A stretch of 64,000 nt of DNA from Akebia trifoliata (Eukaryota; Streptophyta; Magnoliopsida; Ranunculales; Lardizabalaceae). The notes beneath the pieces were generated by a model, which saw only the letters and a list, made by a program, of their open reading frames with translations, did no database searches and was not told the origin of the DNA. The stretch's first letter is position 1; every line of letters begins with the position of its first letter. The stretch is from the NCBI GenBank assembly GCA_017979445.1, contig JADQWC010000730.1, positions 1-64,000 of the forward strand, written 5' to 3'. Shown here one piece after another: positions 43,403 to 54,350 of the stretch. The translations under genes and the position numbers were made by a program.

Positions 43403-46400
43403 TGTAATACCGCGAGTTTTTAATTTGTATCTCGAGAAAATGTAATTGTGAATTTCGATAAAATTCTAAAAGAAAGACTTAGGGTAGAATACCCAAATTT
43501 TAGTTCTTTCATTTTTAATGAATTTTGACTCCGGCATTAGGTTTAAAATGATTGAAATATATACTTTAGCCTGTAAACATGATCAAATTTGAATTCGAAT
43601 GAGAAAGTTATAAAATCCTCTAATTTCGTGTTAAGTGGGACCAACAACAGTGAATTTTTGATAGAGGGAGAATCAAAAAAATTTGATCACACCATGAGAT
43701 CCGCAACAAGAAATTATTTGAAATGAAATACTCAAGTGTCATTTTTCAAGTTCAAATGGTCGGGATTTCGTCGAAAATAGAAATAAAGGAAAATACTAAA
43801 GTGCCTTCCAACTTTTATTATAAAAGGAACCAACTCATTCTTTTATTCATCTTCTCCTCTTCAACTCACAAAGAATCAATCAGCCCATTCTTTATTCTAG
43901 GATTTCAATCCCTTCTCACTAACCTCCATCGCGATCAAGCCCATATTGATCGTCGACGAAGAAGGAAAAATTGTCGGCATCGACGAACTCCATATCCTAC
44001 CCCATTAAACCCTCTTTTTCATTTTTTTCTCTTGATCTCTCACCAAAAATAGCATGAGGATTTGAGTCTACACACTTGGAGTCTCATCCTACCCCGAAGA
44101 GGAGTCGTCTACCATCGTCAAAAGAGAAAAGATCTCAAGTCACTCCAAACTCGTCCCTCGTTCCGCCGAACTTGATTCTTGTGCTAGCTCATCGCATTTT
44201 GCGTCCATAAACCAACTAGGGGACTTTTAATTCTTAGTAGTAACCTTTAGATTTCAAAGTATGCATTTCAGTTTTTAACAGAACTTATTATTTGTTCTTA
44301 AGTCGTGGAAATCTTGTGTGTACTTTTAAATTCATGTTAGAATTAGAGATTTGATGCGCTTTTATCAAGTTTTAACAAGAACGAAAGAAAAATCTAAAAA
44401 ATAATCGAAAAACCCAAATTTTGTAAAGTTGCTCAGTATTGTCGACAGAGGCTGTCGGTCCCACCGACACCTGCTGAAGGCCATTCTGTCGGTCCCATCG
44501 ACAGAAACATGATTCTACCACCGATAGAACTGTCTTCAAAATAACTTCTAACTCTTGGGTTAGTATCCTCATGCCTTATACATGTTTTCCCACCCTTCAT
44601 TTCATTAAAAATATTTCAGTAAATATTTCATTTACTTTAAGTTCTTTAATGAAATTAAGGTTTTAGCCCCCATTTCGGAATAATGGAAATGGTTTCAAAA
44701 TCTAAATCTCAAAGGATCGAAATCTGAATTTTGGTTTTAAGAACAAAACGTAAATTTTGACATTTTCGGCAAAACTTCAAAAGTTGATGTCTTTCGCGTT
44801 ATTTTGAATTAGACTATAAAAATTACATAGTGTTGAATCTCGTGCTCAAGGCTTTCATTTCTAAAAACCCACTTTCAATTCTGAGAACTTTGAAAAATTG
44901 AGTTTCCGACACTTAGCCAAATTTTCACCAGTTTTTCCAACTTTGGCAGCCTACCTTCACGTATCCATTGAGACCTCATTTTAACAAAAAATTTAATGGT
45001 TTTATCGATTGAATGATCAAAGTGACTTTGAAAATTTTCAAAAAAAAAATGTTTGGTTTAAAAAATTAGAGAAGTGAAAACATCGAAAGAATGGGAAAGG
45101 GGATGAACGATAAAATGTCATAATCACACCCGAGAGGTGATGTCTGCATTTTACATTATATGTGTTGTGTAGGTTGGTGAAGGGATATCCAGGGATAATG
45201 AAAGGGTTGCATATTTATTTAAATTATGTTGGCGCAGAGACTTCGAATACTGTTATTTGTTTTAGGTTGGGTGGCCACATATATATATATATATATAAGT
45301 AGTTATTTTATGAGCTGTTAAAGGGATTGTGAATGCCTGAATGGATAGTACGTCATATCATCCAGAGTGATGTACTGTACTAGGATGTACAATACGGACC
45401 ACCAAGCTCATACGTGGTATGGGACGTGTATGAGAGTGGACACAACTGGAATCCGGATCCATTCCTCTTTATCTTTATCAATGAACGTGTATTATAAAGG
45501 TGGTCGTATACGAATGGAGTGTTTATTTTGGGAATCACATGCACGCCTGATAGCATACACGAATATGATTAGTCAGTGATCACTAACAATCTAGTAGTAG
45601 TTGAACGTTCTGACAAATCGAAAAGAGACCCATTGCTTATGGTCACATCAAACGGCCTGCCTGAGCTGGATAAATGGTCATCAGTATGATAAGTGCAGTG
45701 ACCAACCACAAAATCAGGAACTAAAAGCCAGATTTATATAGTAACATCATGTCCCGACTGGGAGCGATCTAGTCATGAATCCCAACTCTCTAATTCTAGT
45801 ACTCTACCATTGTGTAATATGTATCTACTATTTTATTTCGAATTATAAACTGCAAAACCTATTTGCTATTTCAATGTTGTCAATTATATTTGCATAAGAA
45901 TGAAATATATAATGAGTATAGATGACTGATGCTATGTAAAATTTTAAATTGTTTAATTGCTCATCCCTAACTATATGTACCAGTTAATCGTAGTTTAGTT
46001 TGTAAAGCTTGCATGTTTTGAAAATGACTCTGTAGGATTACTCGATCACGTTAGGTGAGATTATTAGTAGGAATTGTTTGTGAACATATTGAGTAACCAT
46101 TGTTGCTCACTCTTTCCTTCCATGTTTTTTTAGTTGTAGAGCCTGCAGTTGGTGAAGCGAGTGTTGAGCCATTAGTCGAGAAGCATCTGGTCAGTCAGAT
46201 CGACGACCAGAGTCCACTACCTAGTGAGTATTGGGACTATTTTCATTAGGAGTCATCGTGTCCAAGAGGTGTACATAACTTTTGGATTGAGGGATTAGGT
46301 TACTGTTAGTATGAGGTCAAGTTTTTATGATCCTGTAATATTTTACCATTTTGCACCATTCTGATCCTACCTTATGTCGTTCGTAACTTACTCTCTTCCA

Positions 46401-46578
46401 TATCTTGTATATTTTTGTCATATATTATATACAGGTTTTGTTTGGATATTAGTTTATCAGGTTTTGAGTTTCGTGGAACATTAACATAAACAAAGGAGAC
46501 CATGTCAAAATTTCAAGGCACCACCTAGTGCCTCGAGGTAACCTTGGGATTTGTGATAGCGTTTGGTGGGGTGCCACA
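43403..46578 (-). repeat. LTR copy D, solo LTR inserted in X2 pol (3176 bp)
   Basis: On the minus strand it starts TGTGGCACCCCACC (46578) and ends GGTATTACA (43403). The host pol reads ...EWKTPS on the left and TIQEL.. on the right, so the insertion point is exact. The left flank ends ccatc and the right flank begins cctca: a 5-bp target duplication that has lost one base on the right is the best reading. It contains the tgtcggt palindrome cluster (44440-44534), a (TA)n tract (45280-45298) and the tcacacccgag landmark near 45123. Confidence 0.85.
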
Positions 46579-47170
46579 CCTCAACCATCCAAGAACTTAA
46601 GTTTTTCTTTGGTCTTGTGAACTACTATAGACATTTTGTTCAAGGATATTCCAAACGTGTTGTACCTCTCATAGACCTGTTGACAAAAGATTGTACTTAG
46701 TCTTAGTTAGACCAATTCCATGAGGCATTTCAAGACCAAAAGCTTGCTTAGATGCAAGATCTTGTCTTAGCTCTACCCGACATCACCAGGCTATTTGAAG
46801 TTCAGACTGACACATCTGATTTTATTATTGGTGGAGTGTTGTTACAAAATGGGCATCCACTTTCTTATGAAAGTAGTAAGCTCAATGATGTTGAAAGACA
46901 TTATATCACCTAAGAGAAAAAGTTGTTAGCTGTCATCCATTGCTTGCGAATTTGGAGACATTATCTACTAGGATCACAGGTTTAGGTGAAAACTGATAAT
47001 GTGATTGTAAGTCATTTCATGACTTGGAATAAGTTGACCCAAAAATAGGCACGTTGGAAAAAATTGCTCATAGAATTTAACTTGGCCTTGGAATATAAGC
47101 CATGGAAGACTAATATCATAGTCGATGCCTTGAGTCATAGAGCAGAGCTAACAGCCCTTCAAAGTCATTA
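46579..47170 (+). pseudogene. RNase H of X2
   Basis: QELKFFFGLVNYYRHFVQGY lies at the junction with RT (the usual FLGLxNYYRRF motif). Next come FEVQTDTSDFIIGGVLLQ (about 46795-46850), with the catalytic Asp of TDTSD, then PLSYESSKLND, VKTDNVIVSHFMTW and LEYKPWKTNIIVDALSH. Several stops interrupt it. Confidence 0.83.
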
Positions 47171-47199
47171 TTTCAAGTCACTAACACTGTACAATAGAG

Positions 47200-47682
47200 A
47201 ATTCAGAATGGTTTGAACTACAATCTCCAAGCAAAAGTTGTACTCAATATGGTGAAGAAGGGGAAAACACATCATTTCTGACTCAGGAATGGGTCGTTAT
47301 ATACTACCAAGAGCCACCTATATGTTCCATGGGCGGACGGACTGAGACGAAAGCTAATAAGAGAGTGCCACAACACTCCATGGGCTAGTCATCCAGGCTA
47401 GCACCTCACGTTGGCTCTTTTGGAACGAGGATATTAATGGTAGAATATTCGAGATGATGAGTAGGACTATGTAAAGACCTGCCACATTTGCCAACAAGAC
47501 AAGATCAAGCATGACAAACTTATTGGGTTGTTAGAACCTCTTATAATTCCTCAAAAAGCCTTGGGAAAGTATTTTTATGGACTTTATCTCAAGTTTGTTG
47601 AAAGTTATGAAGTATTGTTCCATCCTAGTGATTGTGGATAGTTTCTCCAAATACACCATGTTTATCTCGACATCGACATATT
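47200..47682 (+). pseudogene. Integrase N-terminus of X2, truncated
   Basis: It carries a degraded H2C2 finger ending in CHICQQDKI (about 47485-47510) and the start of the catalytic core (LLKVMKYCSILVIVDSFSKY). The sequence breaks at 47682, where the Tat LTR fragment begins, so the second Asp and Glu of the core are missing. Confidence 0.75.
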
Positions 47683-48344
47683 ATAGACACCCCATTTTTG
47701 TATTTGTCTAATTAGATAATTCATCACCTGGTAGTCGTGAATTCCTAATAATGAGCATAAAACACTCAAAGGCTTGTGATTACTGTCCCCGATCTTGTCA
47801 TTTATAGTCTTTTCATATCCCTTACTCATGCCACCTAGACATAGAAATTTACGCATGCTTAGGATCACTACACCTTACACCTGATTTAGCAAGCACATAC
47901 GTTTAGGTTCACTACACAATTGGATAACTTAGAGACCTCGCTACGTTAAGAAAATATGACATCAAGACTTAGAAATAATCATATTGGGACTGAAAGAAAC
48001 CTCACGCTAGAATTCGTAAAAATTTGTAAAAATCAATAAAATGATGAAAATTCCCCTCATGAATTTTGGACGTCTGAAAAATCTCGAAAGTATCTCCATT
48101 ACACTCAGAACATGATTTCAAGTCTAATGGGGCCCATATCAACAAAAACAAAGAAATTTAAGAAAAATCACAAAAATGACTGAAAATGCCCCTCAATGTC
48201 CAACTTTAACCTAAAGACCCTGATTCTGAAGAAAACAAGATAAAAAAAATCAAATAATTGAAATTAAAAATCAAACTCAAATTAAAAATCAAATAATTAA
48301 AATACAAATTCAAATTCAAATTAAAAATTAATCGATATAATTGA
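47683..48344 (+). repeat. Plus-strand Tat LTR fragment (U3 end)
   Basis: It begins tatagacaccccatttttg, a one-base variant of the Tat LTR start TGTAGACACCCC, and aligns in reverse with the U3 part of the LTR at 40318-41662 (for example attcccctcat). Its far end is A-rich (48240-48344) and meets an oppositely oriented LTR end. It may be the 5' LTR of the plus-strand Tat remnant at 62436-64000. Confidence 0.6.
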
Positions 48345-48446
48345 AAATCAAATTAAAACATTGGAATATTCATCCATCATTGGGAACCATCGCAATTGGA
48401 TTGACAAATTGATTAATCAAGTAAGTACAAAAATGTGGTGTCTACA

Positions 48447-48461
48447 GATGCCCATCTTTGG
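48447..48461 (-). other. Polypurine tract of Tat-5
   Basis: The minus strand reads CCAAAGATGGGCATC next to the LTR start TGTAGACACC, in the same place as the tract of Tat-1. Confidence 0.65.
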
Positions 48462-48929
48462 CAGAGGGTTGAAAAAAACTAGATCGCAAATCTACTTTGG
48501 TTGATAGTGCGATGTCTGAATGTCAAAACTAGTGACAGTTCATTTTGTAGCCTACTTTAGTAATTGGTCGAGGCATTCAGATCTTTGAAGATAAAACTTT
48601 CCCAGAACTAAAAGTTTGTCAGGTCCTCGAGCCTAAATTCTCACTGACGATGTTAGATCCTTGAATTTTGGAAAATTCTTCTTGATTAATGCAACTACAA
48701 TAAATGTGCCCATATGTGCAATGGTGTGATGCTTACAGAGTATTCTATCAGATCATTGAGAATAAACTTTCATCAATTAAAAAATTGTTAGGTCCCAAAG
48801 ATCTTCTCTAACTAACAATAATTATTCAAATTGAAATGCACCTATGCAACGAAAGTAATCATGAAATTATGGTAAGATTGAACAATGATAATTTTAGTCA
48901 TACCATTATCGGCATCAAATGATGTAGGA

Positions 48930-49700
48930 GCTTTATTAAAGCCTATTTGAAATTCTTTTTTAAAGGTCAAAAAGTTTGAGTTTCGTTTCTCGGACTCGCT
49001 CTTACTGGAACCACATTCCTGAGTTGACATTGGTAGGAACTTATTAAAATCCTTATTCAAAAGTTAGAGTCTCACTTCTCGGGTTGGGGTTGGTAGGAAC
49101 TTATTAAAATCTTTAATTAAGAATTGAAGTCTCGTTTGTCGATCTCGAACTTATTGGAGTCACACTTCTCGGACTTGTGTTTATAGGAACTTATTAGAAT
49201 CCTATTACAAAAAAAAATTGGAGTCTCGTTTCTCGGATTCAAACTTGTTGGAGCCATACTTCAAGCTTGGTTTATAGGAACTTATTAAAATCCTACTTTA
49301 AAAAGTTGGAGTCTTATTTTTTGGACTCAAATTTACTGGAGCCATACTTCTTAGGCTTAGGTTAGTAGGAACTTATTAAAATCCTACCTGAACTCATATT
49401 CTATGATTCAAAAATTCGGAGTCTTATTTCTCATACTCAAACTTACTAGAGCCTCACTTCTCGGGCTTAGGTTTGTAAGAACTTATTAAAATCTTAACTA
49501 AGCTTATATTCTATGATTCAAAAATGCAGAATCCCATTTCTTATACTCAAACTTACTAGAGCTACGCTTCTCGGGCTTAGGTTTGCAGAAACTTATTAAA
49601 ATCCTACTTAAACTCATATTCTATGATTCCAAAAGTTGGAGTCTTGCTTCTCGGACTCAAACTTACTGGAGCCATGCTTTTCGAGTTGGGATTAGCTAGA
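48930..49700. repeat. Irregular tandem repeats in the Tat-5 3' region
   Basis: At least seven units of about 60-110 bp share aggaacttattaaaatcc, ggagtctcgtttctcgga, ctcaaacttactggagcc and acttctcgggcttaggtttg. The second half of the array has a longer unit with aactcatattctatgattc. Confidence 0.85.
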
Positions 49701-50329
49701 GTTTCAGTATTGTCAGACTCAAAGATCAAGAAATCAAGCTTTTATCATCTTATCATGCTTCTGGATTCATAATAGCATTAGGTTCCACCAGAGTTTAAGA
49801 TTTTTTTATCATGTGATTAAAAACGAAAATCAAAATGACTTTCAAAAATGCCCCTAGTTTCAAGGTTAGCTTCTAACATAAAATTAACTATGAAATTTAT
49901 ACAATGGATTGCTCTTGGAAAGTATGGACGAGAAACTACGAACTCTGATAAACGACAAATAGAATAATCGACATTCATTTAAATTTTCAAGAATCTTAAG
50001 ATTATCATAGTGCAATAAGGAATTTGATCATTTTCTTTCAAATTTCTTTTAAGAAATATTTGAGTTGGACTTAAAATCTTGATAATTATTAGAATAGAAG
50101 ATCTTTCTCTTTAAAGTAGTCGATGGTTCTACATATTTCTTTAGCAAACACTTAGACAAATAAACGTACTCTTAAATATTCAACATGTTTAAGATGACTT
50201 CTGAGTTTCGTTGACTTCAACATTTTCTTCGTCAGATATGAGCTTTTTGTTCGAAAATAAATGGTATGACTAGAATAATTTTCTACATCTTCTAGTAAAC
50301 TTCAAAATTTTCTTCTTAGTGAGATTTTT

Positions 50330-50810
50330 CCTTCCTTTTTTTTAGTGTCCTAATTTTTTCCTAGGATGCCATTCTAGGTTTTCAACCTAGCGGATTTTGT
50401 TTTTCTTTTTCTGAAGATGCCTTAATTTTTGCCTAGGTTGCTTTTTAAGATTTTTAACCTAACAGACCTTCTTTTTTTATGGTTATACTTTAACTTTTGC
50501 CTAAGTTGTCCTTTCGAGTTTTTAACTTAACGGCCCTCTTTTTTTTCTTGATAATCTTGAACAATCAACTCGACAACTTCCTTTTGAATTATTCTTTGTA
50601 GTGGAATTTTTCCGTTTCTTTTTTTTGTATTTTAATTTTTGCCTAAGTTGCATTTTCAAGTTTTATTAAGGATACCTTGATTTTTGTCTAGGTAACCTTT
50701 TCAGGTTTTCAACCTAGTTGGTCTTCTTTTTTTATGGTTATGCCCTAACTTTTACCTAAGTTGTCCTTTCGGATTTTCAACTTATCGGACTTCTCTTTTT
50801 TCTTAATGAT
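50330..50810. repeat. Degenerate repeat with gcctaggttgc / tcaacctagcgga core
   Basis: About six units of 60-75 bp contain taatttttgcctaggttgc and ttttcaacctagcgga separated by T runs. The reverse complement of the same unit appears at 63870-63960 downstream of the plus-strand Tat pol, so this is a feature of the 3' region of this Tat family, seen here on the minus strand. Confidence 0.75.
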
Positions 50811-51479
50811 CTCGAATATTCAACTCGACATCTTCTTGGTTCCTTGCACCTTAACCGAGTCAATTAACATTCAGGAAGACTTAATAGGTGGACTTAAGAT
50901 ATGGTTGAGAAAGAAAATGTATAAGGCTTGACCTATTAAAATGTCCCTAGTTTGATATTCTTTTTTTCTATCAATTCTTTTGATTCTTTTTTTATGTAAT
51001 GCCCCTAGTTTGGCAATCTTTCTTTTACGTCAATTCTTTTGACTATTTCTTTAATGCCCCTAGTTGGCATTATTTCTTTTGAACTTTTAAATAAGGAATA
51101 TTCTTTTTGGATGACACCTTTCTTAAGAGAATATATTATTTTTTTGCATGACTGGCCCTGAAATGACTTCTCAGATTGTCTAAGTACCCTAAATATTTCT
51201 TTTTTCTTTTACGATCAGGTCAAAACGTAGTTCATACAAGATTTCCCTCTCAAGGTTGGTTGATATGATTTAGAAAGAAGTGGTTATTGATTTTTTAGAG
51301 GTTGCAAGGGGTTAATGAAGGTTTTCTTTTTCTTGGATAGATAGAAAAATTATTCAACCAAAGAAGGCCTCCTTTGGTGAAATGTTATTTGATTTAGTTA
51401 AGGTTCTAGGAACTCGATGTCTTGATTATTCTATCAAGTAAAGTCTTCTTTTGAGGATAAATAACCTTCAATCTTCTTT

Positions 51480-51830
51480 GTAAAATCGAGTATGATTGAG
51501 TTTTTTGTATTTGACATTGAATTGTTCAACGCTTTCAGAACTTCAAAAAAATCTCTTATTCTTTTGCGAATGACTACCTTCCTCTCTTAAAGGAACACTA
51601 TGATGGATCCGTCTTGTGGGTCTTAACATCTTTGTAAATGGTTTCAACTGCATCATTCTTGACCGATAAACTTTGATTTTGAAATTCACCCTTGACTTAT
51701 GTCTTAATCTATTTTTGTGCAATCTGTTCTGATGAAAGGCAACATGATGCTTATAACTAACATATTATCATAATCTCCATACGAGAACATTGTTGAACTT
51801 CTTGAGTAAGTTTTCTTATGTTCCTTTGAT
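51480..51830 (-). pseudogene. Integrase core remnant of Tat-5
   Basis: On the minus strand the phrase YRS, then after a frame change NDAVETIYKDVK, parallels YRPKMNGAVEAANKNIK of Tat-1, including the catalytic Glu context. The upstream part is too degraded to locate the Asp residues. Confidence 0.5.
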
Positions 51831-52178
51831 GACAATGTAGTTTATTGTTTTATATGTTCGAAATGATTTTTCTAAGCGTAATGTAGGCTCTAGGGATATT
51901 TTAATATCAGGGGTATTTTGATAATTTAATAATTTTTTGATGATTTTTTTAATAAAGCTTTTTTTTATCTAAAAATGATTATTTCTATCAGTTATGTCAT
52001 ATTTTCCTAGCATAGTGTGGTTTCTAAAATTTTTCTTGCTTTAGATGCCTCGTCTGAATTTTTGAAACATATATAATAACAAATAAAAAATATTGGAATA
52101 TTCATCCATCATTAGGAACCGTCACAATCTGGTTGACGAGTTGATTAATCAGGCAAGTGCAAAAATAGGGTGTCTATA

Positions 52179-52293
52179 GTACTTGTCTTTAATTTTTCAC
52201 GAGTCATGTGACTTAGTATTTAATTTAGTTTTTATCAATTCTTTAATATCTTATTTTTGTTAGATCGAGTATATTCTTTTTGTTTCTATTGAG
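52179..52293. other. Short unassigned stretch left of the Athila element
   Basis: A/T-rich sequence ending in TTGAG, the left copy of the Athila target duplication (52289-52293). Nothing else is recognised. Confidence 0.5.
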
Positions 52294-53335
52294 TGATGAG
52301 TGACTCAAAATACTCAATTATACGCACATTTTCTGGATATTTATCTTGATTTTTGTACCTATTTCTCCATATTAAGGTAATAATCATGATAAACCTCAAA
52401 ACACCATGTTGCATGTTAATTAGGCGTAATTATATATAAATAAATTTATTTACTAAATAAATCTAATTACGTGTTTCTTATGTAGAAAATCAACAATTTG
52501 GAATCAAAATCTCAAGGCAAAAGCATTTGGGCCTACTTTGGAATGTCCTAATCCTTAACTCATATTCTTCTCTTTTGTCTTTTGATGAAAAGAAAAGTTG
52601 AAGCTACTTTTAGACTCTTCTACACACATTTTTCTCTATAAATAGAGCCTCCATTTCTAGAGAAAGGGTCTCATCTTGGTTCTTTTATCCAAGACTCCTT
52701 TAATCTAAGGCTCTTAGCCTATTCTCTTATTTTTTGTATTTTCATTTTATAGTTATTTTCTTTTGGCTAAATAGTCTTGTAAGAAATAGAAAAAGAAGAA
52801 GTTGTAATTTTCTCCATGAAATGAAGAAAAGTTTTTTCATCTCTTATCTTCCCTCTTTTGCAATGACCTTAGGCTAAGTTCCCCTCTATTGGAGAGTGAA
52901 AAAGTCTAAAACAAGTTCTTGTGTTATTTCTAATTTCATGCATTTCTTTTATTTAAAATACTTATGAGTTCTCTTTAAGTTTCTTGCACCTTTTATTCTT
53001 AATATAGATACTTTATGCTTAGATTAGATCAAGATAAAGTATACTTAAACTAGATAATTGGTAGTAGAAAATTTTTAAAGAATTTTACTTTATTTATATT
53101 TCCTCATTTCATTTTATTTGCAAAACTTTTCAATCTAAGGAACTAACACCATGCCCTTACGATTGAGTTATAAAAAGACTAGAGACTAGGAATTTCTCAT
53201 CAACATATTTTAGATAGATCCACCTCCAATGGTACTTTAATTTCATAAGTTTACTTGCTTTTAATTTTATTTATTTTATTTCATTTTCTAGCAATTTTAC
53301 ATCTTCTTATAAGTTCAAAAATATAAAAAAATTCA
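52294..53335 (+). repeat. 5' LTR of the Athila element, 3' end not recognisable
   Basis: It matches 61220-62275 closely (caattatacgcacattttct, ctctataaatagagcctcca and many others). After about 53335 similarity to the other LTR stops, so the last roughly 155 bp and the boundary with the primer site are not visible. No clear primer-binding site was found downstream. Confidence 0.85.
52636..52647 (+). promoter_or_regulatory. Putative TATA box of the Athila LTR
   Basis: CTCTATAAATAG, conserved in the 3' LTR at about 61579-61590. Transcription would start about 30 bp downstream. Confidence 0.55.
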
Positions 53336-54350
53336 TCCCGTTTATTTTTTCACCCTTGACAATAGAACTTAAACTGACTGTAACTTTTTACTCCGATCTT
53401 CGATTTACTATTATAGTATATCGATTTGAGGTAGAATGAAATTTTTTATAAAATGTGATATAGTCAACGAGATTTTGGTAAGTCAGATTTTATTTTTGAG
53501 TCCATTTACTATCATTTCTACTAACATTTTTGTGTTACTTCTTTTAGGTGAAGATTTTTTTTTCTTCTTTTCTTTCAATTTCTTTTAATCTTTAGTTAGG
53601 TTTATTTTTTATTTTAGAAACACTTGTATAAGATTCTTTGTAATTTTTTTTAATTATCCAAGAAGGCTTGAATTGTAATAAACTAAGGAAGGACGATAGG
53701 TGGACAATACCGTCACGATTCCTTAGGTTTGCACACCAAAATTGGAGTTGGTGGCCTAAGTCGACTCAAACTGTCTTCACCCCGTCTAGCATGGGAGGTA
53801 ATTCCAAAACACCCATGCCTCTCTTTGCTAGTGGGTTACTTCTTGCCTTTGTATGTTATTTTTCCAATTTGAACACACTTGAAATAGTTGATTAAGTAGT
53901 AAAGAGCACCCCTCTCTTAGGAATGGCATGATAAGATAAGGATTGGAAGTCATTACCAATTCCTTTCTCTAATTAGGATAATCAACTCACTAGTTATCCA
54001 ATCAAATTAAATAAAATCAATTAGACTTGACTATAGGGCCCACGAGCTCAATAGAAGAAATTTCGCTTCAAGTTGTGTCAATTGCGCTTCTTGGTCATTT
54101 TTGTATCTAGTAAGATCTTGTCCTTTGAGAGGTAGACTCAGTCTATTTAAGAAAGGAAGGTGACTTAAGAGTGTCCTTACTTATGCATTATGCACCACTT
54201 ACGATTTGAAGATCTGAATGACTCAAAATTGACTTCATAGAATCAAGTTGGAAGGCTAGTTGTGTTATTTATACTCAGTTAGGAGCTATCTAGCTTTAAG
54301 CAACCTATCTAGGTCCAGTCTTTTCTTTTCGTGATTGTTTAATCGACTGT
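53336..54350 (+). other. Athila leader
   Basis: Untranslated region between LTR and gag, T-rich at the start. The open frame 53668-53895 (75 aa) has no recognisable motif and is probably chance. The expected primer-binding site was not found. Confidence 0.5.

Larger units (their letters stand above)
40034..47682 (+). mobile_element. Chromovirus X2: same family as X1, split by two insertions
   Basis: The primer site (40034-40045, TGGTACCAAAGC, two changes from the Met-tRNA type) is followed by the start of gag (to 40317), a Tat LTR insertion (40318-41662), the rest of gag, protease, RT to 43402, a solo LTR (43403-46578), RNase H and the start of integrase. Similarity ends at 47682, where a Tat LTR fragment begins. 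The integrase core, chromodomain and 3' LTR are missing. Confidence 0.85.
48345..52178 (-). mobile_element. Tat-5: minus-strand Tat deletion derivative
   Basis: Left end: LTR terminus 48345-48446 ending gtctaca, next to a polypurine tract on the minus strand (CCAAAGATGGGCATC). Then a 3' region with two kinds of tandem repeat, an integrase remnant (about 51480-51830), and another LTR terminus (51830-52178, ending gggtgtctatag) related to the LTR at 40318-41662. gag and most of pol are gone. Confidence 0.65.

Noticed and set aside
43723..44052. 109-aa plus-strand open frame
   Set aside because: Lies inside LTR copy D, antisense to its direction, with no domain and no conservation in copy C as a frame.
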